Of a stretch of 64,000 nt of DNA, positions 31,961-43,830 are shown piece by piece. This DNA comes from Bretschneidera sinensis (taxonomy: Eukaryota > Streptophyta > Magnoliopsida > Brassicales > Akaniaceae). Below the pieces are notes generated by a model that saw only the letters and a list, made by a program, of their open reading frames with translations, ran no database searches and was not told where the DNA came from. The number at the start of each line of letters is the position of its first letter. The stretch's first letter is position 1. Location: assembly GCA_023935145.1 (NCBI GenBank), contig CM043700.1:106146400-106210399 (forward strand), written 5' to 3'. The position numbers and the translations under genes were made by a program.

Positions 31961-32930
31961 GACTTCTTGGGTTTGGATTTTGTGCCAAAAATGTTTTGGG
32001 CTAGAAAAAATTCATGGGCTTTGGTGGTTTTCAGGCCAAAAAATAATTGAAAGCTTTAGGTTTGAATTTGACGGAATTAAATGTGGTTCAATTGATTTGA
32101 GCTTAAGGTAGATTTAGTAGATTGAATAAAAAATTATTTGCAAGTTAAATTCAAACCTCAAAACTTACCAAGTCTGAGCACATTAGGATCAAAGATTCAT
32201 CACTGTAACCCATACATGGCCCATTCTAAATTTTGGAATGGAATTGGGTGTCTACATGAAGCGAAGGATCGATTACAAAAAGATTGATAAGATTTTGACT
32301 TATGTTTTATAGGGTGTAAGGGGAAGTGTTTACGTTAAACCAAACCTATTACAATAATCTAACCCGATTATACCCAATGTAATTATTTTCTGCAGCAAAA
32401 TGCCTAGAGTTTCACCCAATAGGAGATGGAGATAGTGTGTGTGTGTAAGGAAAAAAAGAGGTGTGTTGAATTGGTGAACAGGAAAAGGTATTTATAAGAT
32501 TATTTGGGAGACAAGGGTACAAATAGGATTAATGGGTTCTTGGAGATGTTATAGAATAAATTATATAACGTTTTTGTTTAGGATTAACCACAGAATCGCA
32601 AGAATGAAGTTCTAGAATAATTTCTTGTCCATGCAACGGTTGGGGGCCAATCGGTTTGGTCAACGGGCCAATCCGTCTCAAGGTTTAGCCGATTGGCCCA
32701 GTTGTTCATATAGGGTTTTGGTTTGGGTTTTCAGGTTTTGGCACGAGTTTTTGTCTTGGATGTGGGTTTTAGGCTTTCTGGGCTTTAGTTTGGGTTTTTG
32801 ATTAGTTCTTCTACAAAAGAAAGCCTTAGTTCTCATTTTTTCCCAATCCGAGCATTTTTAGACTAAATTTTCATCATGAGACTCCATACATGGTACATTT
32901 TAAAATTTGGAATGAAATTAGTTGTTTACA

Positions 32931-33616
32931 GTATGTTTTTTTTATTATTTTAATTTTTTATTACTTTATTTAACGACCAAAAAGATTATTATTGGTGCAA
33001 CTCACACAACTTAGATCCTAAGTTGTTTCCCTTTCTTATTTACATGTTCATATGGTGAATTAGGCTTTATTTCTGATTTAATAGGTTTCTCCCAAAAATT
33101 GTTACCTTTTAAGGTAAAGTTAATGTAACGATTTTCTGATTTTTAGCCATTTAATTATTTATTTGTTTGTTTTGGAGATATTTTTTCTTGGCACGCTTTG
33201 AATTTATTGTATAAAAACTCCTTTTGCATTGAAGACGTGCTTCACATTGCTACTTTATATTTGTTGGTTTTTTAATTGACTGGGTCCTAAAAAATTGCTT
33301 TTCTTGACTATTGATTTGTACTTCTTGAGTTTTGACATGGAGTTACAATTTTACATTACAAAGACTTGGTATAGTAGTGCCCTAATATCGAAGCTTGAGT
33401 ATTCCTTACAATCAATAAACAAATCAAAAGAGGAAAAAACAGATTTTTTTTCCTTAAATATTCAAACTCCCATAGATCTAAGAGGGATATAGAAAGATAA
33501 TAAGAGTGTAGATCTAATTTAGTCCTCTGTGCGGCAATGCTCTTTTGATTATATGCATTAAGTTGTTTTGGGTATTTATGTAGATTTTTTTCTTCTTTTT
33601 TGATTTTGATTGTAGA
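32931..33616. other. AT-rich spacer, nothing recognised
   Basis: Short frames only; T-rich runs. It ends at the TGATGAGTG start of element C. Confidence 0.5.
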
Positions 33617-35275
33617 TGATGAGTGTCAAATGTTCCATACTTTGGCCCCTTAATTTATATTTGTTAATTCTTTAGTTGTGTCCTAATTTGATATTTTGTG
33701 TTAGTTCTATGATTTTTAATGTTTTATAGGATTGCAAAGGAAATTGGCGATTTAATGTGAAAAAAATGCAAAAGCTAGAATCTGCTGTTGTGATCGAGCA
33801 CAGGAGATCTGCGATCGAGCACAACAGTGTTCAAGTATTTATTTATATGTTATCTTAGGAATTTGTTACTTTGAGTTGTTTTTTCGTTGTTTTACAGGTT
33901 TACAAGCACTTAGAAAAGAGTTTCACTAAATTACCATAATTACCCGTACAGATCAATCATTTTTGCGTATTAAACTGTATTGATTCAGGAAGAACCAGGA
34001 GATGAGCCATATATGCTTAGAAAGATCCAGATGTCTATTTTCTGGAGAATTTTACGGCTCATAAATATGATTTTTCTAGAGAAAGTTATAGCAGTTTTAG
34101 TAGACAAAGGTCAGGTTGTGCGTGATTTCAACGTGGCAGAAGTGATTTTTGTGGATTAAAATGTAATGATTCAGGAAGAAACAAGAAATGAACCATATAT
34201 GCTTGGAAATATCCAGATGCCTATTTTCTACAAAATTTTATAGCTCAAAAATATGATTTTTCTAGAGAAAGTTATGGCAGTTTTAGTAGACAAATGTCAA
34301 GTTGTGCATGATTGCAGCATAGACAGAAGTTTTGAAGGGCATGTGAAGACTTAAATCTCACATCCCACATCGGATGGAAACACATTCTACATCCTATATC
34401 TCACATCGGTTGGAAATATATTTCACTCATGGAGTTTCCCTAAAAAAGCCTTATTTCACTTCATCTTCAGGGGCAATCGGTGTGCAATCTGGAAGGTTTT
34501 GTTACCAAGGGGGAAAGTGTCGCACAGCAGCTGCGAGTGAAATTTATCTATCCATGTATTGTCAGTTTTAATTTATTTCTTTTTAGTTTTACAGTTTAAT
34601 GTTTTGCACTTTAATTGTGAAATTTATTTTCATAATCATGAGAGGCTAAAACCTTCATCTAAGGTTGAAGATGAAGCCTCGCTATTGATTAGCATTATAT
34701 TTTCATATATGTTATTCCAACATTTTTGTATTGATGTTCTATTTCAATTCAATTGTTTGAGTAGATTCTTATGATTGATTGTTTTGTTTATAATTTGTTT
34801 AATTGGATATTCTATGTGTTTCATCTGACGGATACTGCGAATCATCCAAAGTAAATCGGATATCCATTGTGATTCTAAAGTAAATGGATACATTGGATAA
34901 TTTGGTTTGATTAGGGTATTCGTTGTGATTTTTATATCGATGGATTCATGGAATTATTTGATATATTCATTTTATATAGAACATGTATAGGACGGAATTG
35001 CTTGTCGGTTGTAGGAAAAAAGTCAAGAAAATATATGCTTTAATTTGGTATGGTGGATTTAGAAACCTTAGTGTTTTTATAATTTCTTAAATCAATTTAA
35101 TTTAGTTTATATTCTTTGCACGACACAGTTCAAAATTCGGAACTAGGTTAAAATAGGTTTAGTTTAGGTAAAAATCTATTTTCACGACGTAAATCCCTAT
35201 GGATTCGACCTCACACTTGCATACACTATATTGCAAACAACTCGTGCGCTTGCGAGTAATTTAAAATTCACAACA
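33617..35275 (+). repeat. Element C 5' LTR with internal 186-bp duplication
   Basis: Pairs with 40093-41754. It contains two motif units (TGATCGAGCACAGG, TGCGATCGAGCACAAC) at 33790-33825 and a diverged 186-bp tandem duplication at about 33959-34330 (TGATTCAGGAAGAA ... TTTTAGTAGACAAA). The TATA region reads CTAAAAAAGCC and is mutated relative to the 3' LTR. Confidence 0.9.
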
Positions 35276-35281
35276 AATTTT

Positions 35282-35299
35282 TGGCACTGATGCCGGGGA
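35282..35299 (+). other. Primer-binding site of C
   Basis: TGGCACTGATGCCGGGGA, a decayed form of the tRNA-Asp complement. Confidence 0.7.
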
Positions 35300-35569
35300 C
35301 TTTGTTTTGTTTGTGAAAATTAAATTTTTGTCTGAATTGATTTTATTTTTCTACTAGTTTAGTTAGCACTTTTGTTTCATTTTTCTTTCTGTAATTTTAT
35401 TCTAGTTTATTTGTTTCCATTTGCAATTGCCCATAAAGAAAAAAAATTGATTTGCCAATTTTTGTTAGCCCATTTTGTGAGTATCGTGTTTTCTGTTTTC
35501 GCATTTATTTTATTTTTTTATTCTGTTGTTTCTGCTAGTTAGTTTATTTTATTACTATTTGTGTGGTGT

Positions 35570-37200
35570 ATGCTTGGTCGAAGATCCCTGAACTTAAGAG
35601 TTGATACCTTTAGATCCCGACTTAGAAAGAACTCTTAAGAGAAATAAGAGAGCACTTGTTGAGAGAGAGAGAGACAATTGAGATGGGGAACAATTTAAGG
35701 AATGCAAATCAACCGGAGAATGTAGAGCACGTTAGAGCTTGGAACGTGGACTTCGCTACGTCCCTTAGGGATTTGTTCGCACCCGTTGCGACTAACTCCT
35801 CTTCTTGTATAGTGTTGCCACCAACCAATGCTACCCACTTTGATCTAAAGCCAAATGTCATCTAGCTTCTACCCTCATTCCATGGTTTGGATCTTGAAAA
35901 TCCTTACAGCCATGTGAAGAAGTTCAAAGATATTTGTGCCACATTCAAGTTCCAAAACTTCTCTGATGAGTCGGTCCATCTTAGACTTTTCCATTTTTCT
36001 CTTCACGATAAAGCATGGTTGGATTCCAACACGTCCGGGTCTATTACATCCTGGGAAAGATTGTTGATTAAATTCTATAATAAGTTTTTCCCAATGTCTA
36101 GAGTGAATGAGTGCCGAAAGGAGATTAGTTCTTTCACTCAGGAGGAGAATGAGAAGTTTTTTGAGAGTTGGGAGCGTTTCAAAGAGTTACTAATCAGATG
36201 CCCTCCACATGGATATGAGAAGTGGAGACTCGATCAGTTCTTCTACCAAGGGTTGACTCAACCCAACCGTAGCATGATCGAGTCTATGAATGGGGGCATT
36301 CTTAAGTCTGACGGGGGATGAAGCATACAAGGCATTGGACAAGTTGTCTGACAACTTTCAGCAGTGGGATTTTCGAAGCTGTCAGGATAAGTCCATTCAT
36401 GCTCCTAAGAAAGGAGGCATCTATGAGATTAAGGAGGACACTGACTTGAGGATAAAGATAGATGCTCTCACCAAGAAGGTTGACGCTCTCGTTGTGGGCC
36501 AGTCCATCAATGCAGCTAATGCATTCAATGTTGATAGTTGTTCCATCTGTGCTAGTCCTATGCATTTAGCGCAGAATTGTCCATTTATGTCGGCCTTTGT
36601 CGAGTATCCCATGGAACAAGTGAACGCTTTCAATGACTATCGGAGGCAATCAAATGGATTTTACTCCGACACTTACAATCTAGGGTAGCAAAACCACCCA
36701 AATTTTTCATGGAAAAAGAACGAACTGATGAATCAGGGAGGAGCCCCTCATCATGCTCACAATCAATACCCTCTCGATTTTCCTCCACTAGTTCCAAGTC
36801 ATGGTCGCTCAGCCCATCCAGCACCATCACCCGCTTACCAAGCTCCCACTCAAGCGCCAGTATCGGTTTCACAGTCATTGGAGGACACCCTCAAGGATTT
36901 CATGAAGATGACCGGCCAATCCATCAGTGAAGTGAGGAGTGCGACAGTAGTAAACACCCAAGTGATTGCCAAGCTAGAGAGTCAAATGGTCAAATCGCAA
37001 GTCGCTTGGGTGAAAGAGATAAGGAAAAGTTCCCCAGTCAACCCGTGCCCAACCTGAAGGGACAATTTATGGTTGGAAATTCATCAAATCTTACGCACAC
37101 GTAGGAACAAGTGCAATTAATTGTCACATTGAGGTCTAGGAGACAAGTGGACAATCAAGTGAAAGAGAACCCTACTATTCAGCAAGGGTAAGAAACTGGA
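35570..37200 (+). pseudogene. gag: Element C gag, broken
   Basis: Starts at the ATG at 35570 (MLGRRSLNLR) like element A, then a stop after RKNS. From 35656 a second frame reads NVEHVRAWNVDFATSLRDLF and VATNSSSCIVLP. From 35887 a third reads LENPYSHVKKFKDICATFKF and FPMSRVNECRKEISSF. The frame changes at about 36295. The zinc knuckle CSICASPMHLAQNC keeps all four ligands, which element A has lost. The proline-rich C-terminus (AHPAPSPAYQAPTQAPVSVS) runs to about 37050 before further breaks. Confidence 0.83.
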
Positions 37201-38629
37201 AACAAGGAGAAAATAGATGCTGAGCCATCTACAGCCACACCTACTGTTAAGAAACCTCCTGGGTCGTTTGTACCTAAAGCGCCTTACCCTGAGAGATTAC
37301 AAGCTCTCAAGAAAGGAGAGAAGTTTGAGGACATTCTGGTGGTGTTCAAGCAGGTCCAAATCAATATCCCATTTTTAGACGTCATCCAGCAAGTGTAGTC
37401 CTATGCCAAGTTCTTAAAGGACTTGATCACTATCAAGAGGAGGACAAATGTCCCGAAGAAGGCGTTTTTAACCGAGTAGGTTAGCTCAATCCTTCAGTGC
37501 AAGTTGCCCATTAAGTATAAGGACCCGGGGTGTTCTACCATCTCTTGCATGATAGGAGTCAGCCGGATAGAAAGGGTTCTTCTATATCTAGGAACGAGTG
37601 TGAATCTTCTGCCTTACTCAGTCTATTTGTAGTTGAGGTTAGGAGAATTGAAGCCCATATCCATGACGCTTCAATTGGCTGACAGGTCAATGAAGATACC
37701 ACGGGGAATAATTGAGGACGTTTTGATAAAGGTGGATAAGTTTTATTTCCCTATAGATTTTATTATGCTTGACACAGAGCCGGTTCAGAATGTAGGGATT
37801 CAGATATCGGTGATTCTAGGGTGATCATTCTTAGCCACGGCTAATGCCCTGATAAATTGTAGGATAGGGGTGATGAAGATTTCCTTCAGAAATATGATAG
37901 TGGAGCTGAATATCTTTGATATCAGTAAACAACCACTAGAATATGATAAAGTGAGAAATGTATGCTTGATAGAGGAAATTATTGAGGAGACTGTGGATGA
38001 ATCAAGCATTGAGGACCCCTTAGAGGCATGCTTTGCTCAGTTTGGAGAGGATTTGGATTTAGATAAGTTACTTGAGCAAGCTAATGCTATTTTGGAGTCT
38101 GTTCTTTAGGAGAGCAGTGAGACGGAGGAGACTGTGGATGAATCAAGCATTGAGGACCCCTTAGAGGCATACTTTGCTCAGTTTGGAGAGGATTTGGATT
38201 TGGATATGTTACTTGAGCAAGCGAATGCTATTTTGGAGTCTGCCTCTCGGGAGAGTAGTGAGACGGAGGAGATCTTAGCACCTGAGCCCCCTCACAAGAA
38301 ACTTAAGCCTTTACCGGATAATCTTAAGTATAAGTCCCTAGGTCCAGCAGATTCTTTGTCTGTGATTATAGCTTCAAATTTGGTTGATGCTCAAGAGGAA
38401 AAATTATTGAAAGTTTTAAGAGAGAACAAGAAAGCTATCAGCTGGACTATTGAGGATATCAAGGGGATCAGCCCCTCGGTGGTGATGCACAAGATACATT
38501 TAAAAGACAATACCAAGCCATCGAGGGAGTCATAGAAAAGGCTCAACCCAGCTATATAAAAGGTTGTGAGGACTGAAATGATAAATTTGTTGGATGCAGG
38601 GATCATTTATCCAATCTCTGATAGCAAGT
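37201..38629 (+). pseudogene. pro: Element C protease and pol linker, catalytic Asp lost
   Basis: The frame from about 37240 (PYPERLQALKKGEKF, then DILVVFKQVQINIPFLD) has stops in QQV, TE, and YSVYL. The active site reads LLYLGTSVNLLPY: Tyr replaces the catalytic Asp and Thr replaces Ala. ISVILG, a stop, SFLATANALINC follows. The acidic repeat seen in A is also duplicated here (SIEDPLEACFAQFGED and SIEDPLEAYFAQFGED, about 138 bp apart). It ends SDSK, TAG, the same stop as in A. Confidence 0.83.
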
Positions 38630-38832
38630 AGGTGAGCCTGATTCATGTCGTGCCCAAGTGGGTTGGATTGATGGTAGTGAAAAATAAGGATGACTAGTTG
38701 GTGCTAACTCGTGTTCAGTCAGGATAGAAAGTGTGTCTAGACTACCGTAAGTTGGATGCTGCCACAAGGAAGGATCATTTTTCACTCCGATTTATTGATC
38801 AGATGGTGGAACACTTGGCTGGGCACGATTAG
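38630..38832 (+). pseudogene. Element C reverse transcriptase N-terminal remnant
   Basis: VSLIHVVPKWVGLMVVKNKD, then a stop, then CLDYRKLDAATRKDHFS and FIDQMVEHLAGHD, then stops. The truncation point is the same as in A: homology to RT ends after EHLAGH and the conserved noncoding block begins about 13 bases later. Confidence 0.83.
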
Positions 38833-38841
38833 TATTACTGA

Positions 38842-38890
38842 GTCTAGCTGAAGATGTTAAACTTAGCGCTCATAGGAGGGACCCCACAGC
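38842..38890 (+). other. 49-bp conserved block (C)
   Basis: Matches the blocks in A, B and D; the possible hairpin is altered to AGGAGGGACCCC. Confidence 0.6.
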
Positions 38891-40077
38891 ATATCTTTTA
38901 TGTTTTTATTATTTTACATATTTCTTGTTACTGTTTATTTCTAGTATTTTTTGTTTTCTAGTCTTTATTTTTTAGGGACAACGCGTACTTCAGTTCAAGT
39001 TTGGGGGTATGCTATGAGCCATGCCAGTCAAGCTAGTTCTCCATCTCCAAGGTCAGCTCTTTCCATATTATTCACACATTGGAGACAATGTGTGATTTAA
39101 GTTTAGTGGTATGGGAGACACATTACACACACTTTGTCCTAGTTGTTGTTGTTTTTTTCGTTTTAAAGAGAAGATAAATGCATGCTCATGTTATTTTAAA
39201 ATTTTGGTTGATCTAAACAAATACTGTGATGTGATGTCATTGGTGAGCTTAAAATCCTGAACACATGATCTAATGATAGAGTTTTAAAGTTTAGTTACTT
39301 ACTTTAGGCATTTGAGAATTCACATGTTTGATCTAATCTGACATGAGCACATTAGCACATAATCTGACATGTGATTTTAATGTGTATGTTTCCATGGTTT
39401 AGCTGATTCCAGATGACTTGTTGGATGGACACTTTGGCATAGAGAAGTAAAAAAAAAAATTTGCTCATAATGATCATTGACAAACTTTCCACTGAGTAAC
39501 TGGACCTCTTGCCTCAATAAGCAGTGAGTGTTCACGTCAAAAAGTGAGAATTTTGCTTAGTTTTGTAGCCTTTTTTACTCGAGTTAGTAAGTCCTTATGG
39601 GTGTCTTTACACCTATTGCCTTAAAACCATTTGGTTTGGGAGTCATTGACTCAACACTCGCTACATGGGTCAATTAGAAAGCTTAAGGGAGCTAAACATG
39701 GCCAGCCTCATAATAAAAGAAAAAAGGAAATAAAATTATGCCATTGTTGTTCATTCTGATGAAAAATTCGGTGAATCTTGAGACATGAAGACATTACACA
39801 TTGGAGTTATTTGGAAGCTTCATTTTTATGTGCTAGTTCACTTTACACTAATTCGAGCTTGTGATGCCTTAACCGGCCTCTTGTAAGTAATTAGATTTTA
39901 AAATTCTTATTCATTGCGAAGATAGGTTTATATTTTAAGCTTGCTCATGAAAGAATATCATGGTTTTGTGTGTTACTTAAATTTTTGGATACCATGAATG
40001 ATGGATTTATCTTTGTGTTCTTTGTTTTTCGTTTAGTTTTTTTTTTATTTTGTTTTGCTAAGGGACTAGCAAAGTGT
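38891..40077 (+). other. Noncoding 3' region of element C
   Basis: Collinear with the tail of A. Extra polypurine-like copies at 38997 (intact) and 39099 (AAGTTTAGTGGTA, mutated). Confidence 0.5.
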
Positions 40078-40090
40078 AAGTTTGGGGGTA
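40078..40090 (+). other. Polypurine tract of C
   Basis: AAGTTTGGGGGTA two bases before the 3' LTR. Confidence 0.75.
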
Positions 40091-40092
40091 TT

Positions 40093-41754
40093 TGATGAGT
40101 GTCAAATATTGCATATTTTGGCCCTTTAATTTACATTTGTTAATTCTTTAATTGTGTCATAATCTGATATTTTGTGTTAGTTCTATGATTTTTAATGTTT
40201 TATAGAATTGCAAAGGAAATTGAGGATTTAATGTGAAAAAAATGCAAAAGCTGAAATTTGCTGTTGCAATCGAGCACAGGAGACCCGCGATCAAGTGTAA
40301 TAGTGCTCAAGTATTTATTTATATGTTTTGCTTAGGAATTTGTTACTTTGAGTTGTTTTTTCGTTGTTTTACAGGTTTACAAGCACTTGGAAAGGAGTTT
40401 CACTAAATTGCCAGAATTACCCGTACAGATCAGTCATTTTTGCGTATTAAATTGTATTGATTCAGGAAGAACCAAGAGATGAACCATATATGTTTGGAAA
40501 GATCCAGATGTCTATTTTCTGGAGAATTTTACAGCTCGTAAACATGATTTTTCTAGAGAAAGTTATAGCAGTTTTAGTAGATAAATGTTAGGCTGTGCGT
40601 GATTTCAGTGTGGCAGAAGTGATTTTTACGGATTAAACTGTAATAATTCAGGAAGAAATAGGAGATGAACCATATATATTTGGAAAGATCCAGATATCTA
40701 TTTTCTGGAGAATTTTACGACTCGTAAAAATGATTTTTCTAGAGAAAGTTGTGGCAATTTTAGTAAACAAATGTCAGGTTGTGCATGATTTCAGCGTGGG
40801 TAGAAGTTTTGAAGGGCATGTGAAGGCTTAAATCCAACATCCCACATCGGTTGGAAACACATTCTACATCCCACATCCCACATTGGTTGGAAACACATTG
40901 CACTAATGGAGTTTCCCTATAAAAGCCCCATTTTACTTCATCTTTAGGGGCAATCGGTGTGCAATCTGGAAGGCTTTGCTACCAAGAGGGAAAGCGTCGC
41001 ACTGCAGTTGCGAGTGGAATTTATCTATCCATGTATTGTCAGTTTTAATTTATTTCTTTTTAGTTTTAAAGTTTAATGTTTAAGACTTTAATTGTGAAAT
41101 TTATTTTCATAATCATGAGAGGCTAAAACCTTCATCTAAGGTTGAAGATGAAGCCTTGCCATTGATTAGCATTATATTTTCATATATGTTATTCCGACAT
41201 TTTTGTATTGATGTTCCATTTCAATTCAATTGTTTGAGTAAATTCTTATGATTGATTGTTTTTATAAATTATTCAATTGGATATTCCATGTGTTTCATCG
41301 TACGGATATAGTGAATCATCCAAAGTAAATCGGATATCCATTGTGATTCTAAAGTAAACGGATACATTAGATGATTTGGTTTTATTAGAGTATTCATTGT
41401 GATTTGTATATCGATGGATTCATGGAATCATTTGATAAATTCATTTTATATAGAACATGCATAGGATGGAATTGCTTGTCGGTTGTAGGAACAAAGCCAA
41501 AAAAATATATGCTTTTAATTTGGTGGGGTGGATTCAGAAACCATAGTGTTTTTACAAATTTTTTTTTAAATCAATTTAGTTTAGTTTATATTCTTTGCAT
41601 GACACAGTTCAAAATTTGGAACTAGGTTAAAATTGGTTTAGTTTAGGTAAAAATCTATTGTCACAACGCAAATCCCTGTGGATTCGACCTCACACTTGCA
41701 CACACTATATTGCAAACGACTCGTGCGCTTATGAGTGATTTAAAACTCACAACA
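40093..41754 (+). repeat. Element C 3' LTR
   Basis: Pairs with 33617-35275, including the 186-bp duplication (units near 40436 and 40622), so the duplication predates insertion. TATAAAAG is present at 40918. Motif units at 40264-40300 are decayed by transitions. Confidence 0.9.
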
Positions 41755-42020
41755 GCAAAGATTTGCAAGTCATTAGTGTTTTTTCCCTATTTAGTCCAGC
41801 TTCAGATAAGTGATTTTAGAGCACTCCCCATATTAGGATTGACACATTTCTCAAGGATTGTAACAGTATGGTTCCCAACCGGGTAAATTTAAGAGCCAAC
41901 TTAATAAGTTATAGGTTTTTAGTTCTTATAAGTGTACCATTTGGGAATCAAAATCTTTAGTAGAAATTGTGTACTCATCATTTATATTAAAGTGAAATTA
42001 TCTTTGAATTGTGTGTTTAT
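41755..42020. other. Spacer between elements C and F
   Basis: No coding potential. The sequence continues at 48146 after element F, so it is the pre-insertion target of F. Confidence 0.5.
42016..42020. repeat. Target-site duplication of element F, left copy
   Basis: tttat here and at 48141-48145, directly flanking the two LTRs. Confidence 0.92.
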
Positions 42021-42906
42021 TGTTGGGAAACCACCCTCAAGATGCCCAGGAGGTGATCTTCCAAGCACCCAAGTCTAGAGTGACTTGTATAAAGAAAAGA
42101 GACAACAACTAATCAAGGCAAGAAAGAAAAGAACACAAGAAATTTGGTGACGAGGTTCGGCAATATGCCTACGTCCCCGTGAGCTCTTCTGAGCTCTCTG
42201 CACTATCTTATCAATGGAGTTCTTTACAATCAGCAACACCCTTCCAAGAACCCACAGGTTTTTGAAGATCAAAATAGGAAGAAGTACAAGAAAGTGATAA
42301 GAACTAACCCTGGAATTTTCCCAAGAAAATTCCCCTTACAAGCCCTTGAATCCCCTTTCTATTCTACTCTCTCTTTCTAAACAACCAGCCTTTATAATGA
42401 GTCTCTCTTGTTTTGTGTCTTTGCACTCTTACAATTGATCTCACTTTCAATCACAAGTTTTTCACAAGTTATGTCTCTTTGAAGCTACGTGACCCTTTAT
42501 ATAGTGCACCAACTTCTTGACCACTCATGAGGGTCAATCTTCACCCTTAGATCTTAAGGACCAATTAACCGTAACCCTCAATCAATTCTAAGTGATCTTG
42601 TGCATTTTGATCATGCCTCACGCATCATTTAAAATACTGAAACAAAAGCATCAGGTGTGCCTCGTGCTGAGGCTTGGATCAAGGCATGCTGAGGTTTGGA
42701 TCAAGTTAGGCCACGGCGCAGACCAGGGCACACTCTCCATCCTTTCTGGGCGCCATGGCTTGGGGGAGGCTGAGCCGTGACACAAACCTCCTCCAGGACT
42801 CCTTATTTGCTAGGCGTCGTACCTTAGAATGAGCTGGGCCACGGCGCACACTGGTGTGCACTTGATGCTGATCTTTCATTGTTTAAACCTTAAACAAACA
42901 CCAACA
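42021..42906 (-). repeat. Element F 3' LTR
   Basis: TGTTGGGAAACCACC...AACACCAACA on the plus strand; equal in length to 47255-48140. A minus-strand TATA-like TATATAAA lies at 42496-42503. Confidence 0.92.
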
Positions 42907-42920
42907 ATCTCTACCTTTGT
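42907..42920 (-). other. Polypurine tract of F
   Basis: On the minus strand ACAAAGGTAGAGAT, directly before the LTR TGTTGGTG. Confidence 0.6.
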
Positions 42921-42987
42921 CTAAGCATTTAAACCCGAACCCATTGTACAGAGAACTCAGTATCCAAATTCATCCTGGGTCACTATA

Positions 42988-43830
42988 TCAACTGACTCCA
43001 ATCCTAAGAAGTCCAAGGCAATGATTGAACTTGCTTAGAGGTAGAACTTTGGTGCCTAAATTAGTGGGATTTTCTTCTGTGGCTACCTTGTCCACATGGA
43101 TGCATCCTTTTGTAACATTTTCCTGAATGAAATGGTACCGAACATTCATGTGCTTTGTCCTCTCATGGAACACTGGATTCTTGCATAAATACAATGCACT
43201 TTGGTTAACCGAATACACCACAACCTGCTCCTCTAGTATCTTTAACTCTTCCAAAAACCCTTTGCACCACATAGCTTCCTTGATGGCTTCCGTAGCCGCT
43301 ATGTACTCAGCCTCGGTTGTTGAGAGTGCTCCCACCGGCTGGAACCAAGCCTTCCAACTTACACAATATCTGTTTAAGTTGAAGAAGTAGGAAGTAGTCG
43401 ATCTTCTCGTATCCCGATCAGCTCTATAGTCCAAATCCGCATAACCTTCAAGATAGATGAACTTACCCCTCTTCTCATAAACCAGCCCTACTTCTGGGCT
43501 TCCCTTTAAGTACCTCAGCAACCACTTCATCCCAAGCCAATGCTCCTTTTTGGGATTACTCATAAACCTACTAAGGACACTCATTACATGAGCAATGTTA
43601 GGTCTAGTGCTTACCATCAAGAACATGACTGAACCAACCGCACTAGAGTAGGGGACTTTTTCCATTTTCTTCTTCTCCTCATCCGATCTTGGACATTGAT
43701 CGCTGGAGAACTTGAAATGACTAGCAAGGGGAACCTTCACTGGTTTGCTATCTTCCATAAAGAACTTAGATATCATCTTCTCTATGTAGGAAGTTTGAGA
43801 GATCTTTAATCTATTTCTCTCTATTTCCAA
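42988..43830 (-). pseudogene. Element F end of RT and RNase H
   Basis: A 280-codon frame. It opens with the post-RT linker of copia elements (SQTSYIEKMISKFFMEDSKP, then VKVPLASHFK), continues PYSSAVGSVMFLMVSTRPNI and HWLGMKWLLRYLKGS, and contains RNase H motifs YADLDYRADRDTRRST (first Asp region, normally ADSDWAGD) and ALSTTEAEYIAATEAIKEAM with the catalytic Glu. It ends VDKVATEENPTNLGTKVLP. Asp changes in the first motif suggest loss of activity. It is still one long open frame but is cut off from the RT core upstream. Confidence 0.87.

Larger units (their letters stand above)
29468..32256 (+). repeat. Inner LTR-like repeat with two tandem arrays
   Basis: It starts near TGTTATGGGTGGG and ends GAATTGGGTGTCTACA, about 2.8 kb. 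It holds a pyrimidine-rich stretch (30570-30740), about six units of 113 bp (30870-31545) and three units of about 148 bp (31571-31960). Homology to the outer copy begins a little upstream (TAAGGAGGCTC), so the left border is approximate. No primer site, polypurine tract or pol sequence was found. Confidence 0.45.
28211..32930 (+). repeat. Outer LTR-like repeat, split by a related inner copy
   Basis: The block 28340-28560 (AAGGAGTCACCATTTAACCT, CCATACACTATCATAC) is clearly related to 29540-29730. The end 32800-32930 (CATACATGGTACATTTTAAA ... TTGTTTACA) is related to the end of the inner copy at 32195-32256. This puts one repeat inside another. Candidate ends TGTGTGTGGG and TTTACA are flanked by ctatg and gtatg, a near-match TSD. 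With no coding region it could be a solo LTR. The exact start is uncertain. Confidence 0.45.
33617..41754 (+). mobile_element. Element C: decayed non-autonomous Athila-like element, relative of A
   Basis: An 8.1-kb element with LTRs of about 1660 bp (TGATGAGTGTCAAA...CTCACAACA), a tRNA-Asp-type primer site, gag, a protease with its catalytic Asp lost, an RT fragment ending at the same residue as in A, the 49-bp block, the noncoding tail and a polypurine tract. The coding region has many more stops than in A. Flanks gtaga (left) and gcaaa (right) differ by two transitions and may be a decayed TSD. The internal region and LTR termini are related to A, but most of the LTR is different. Confidence 0.9.
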
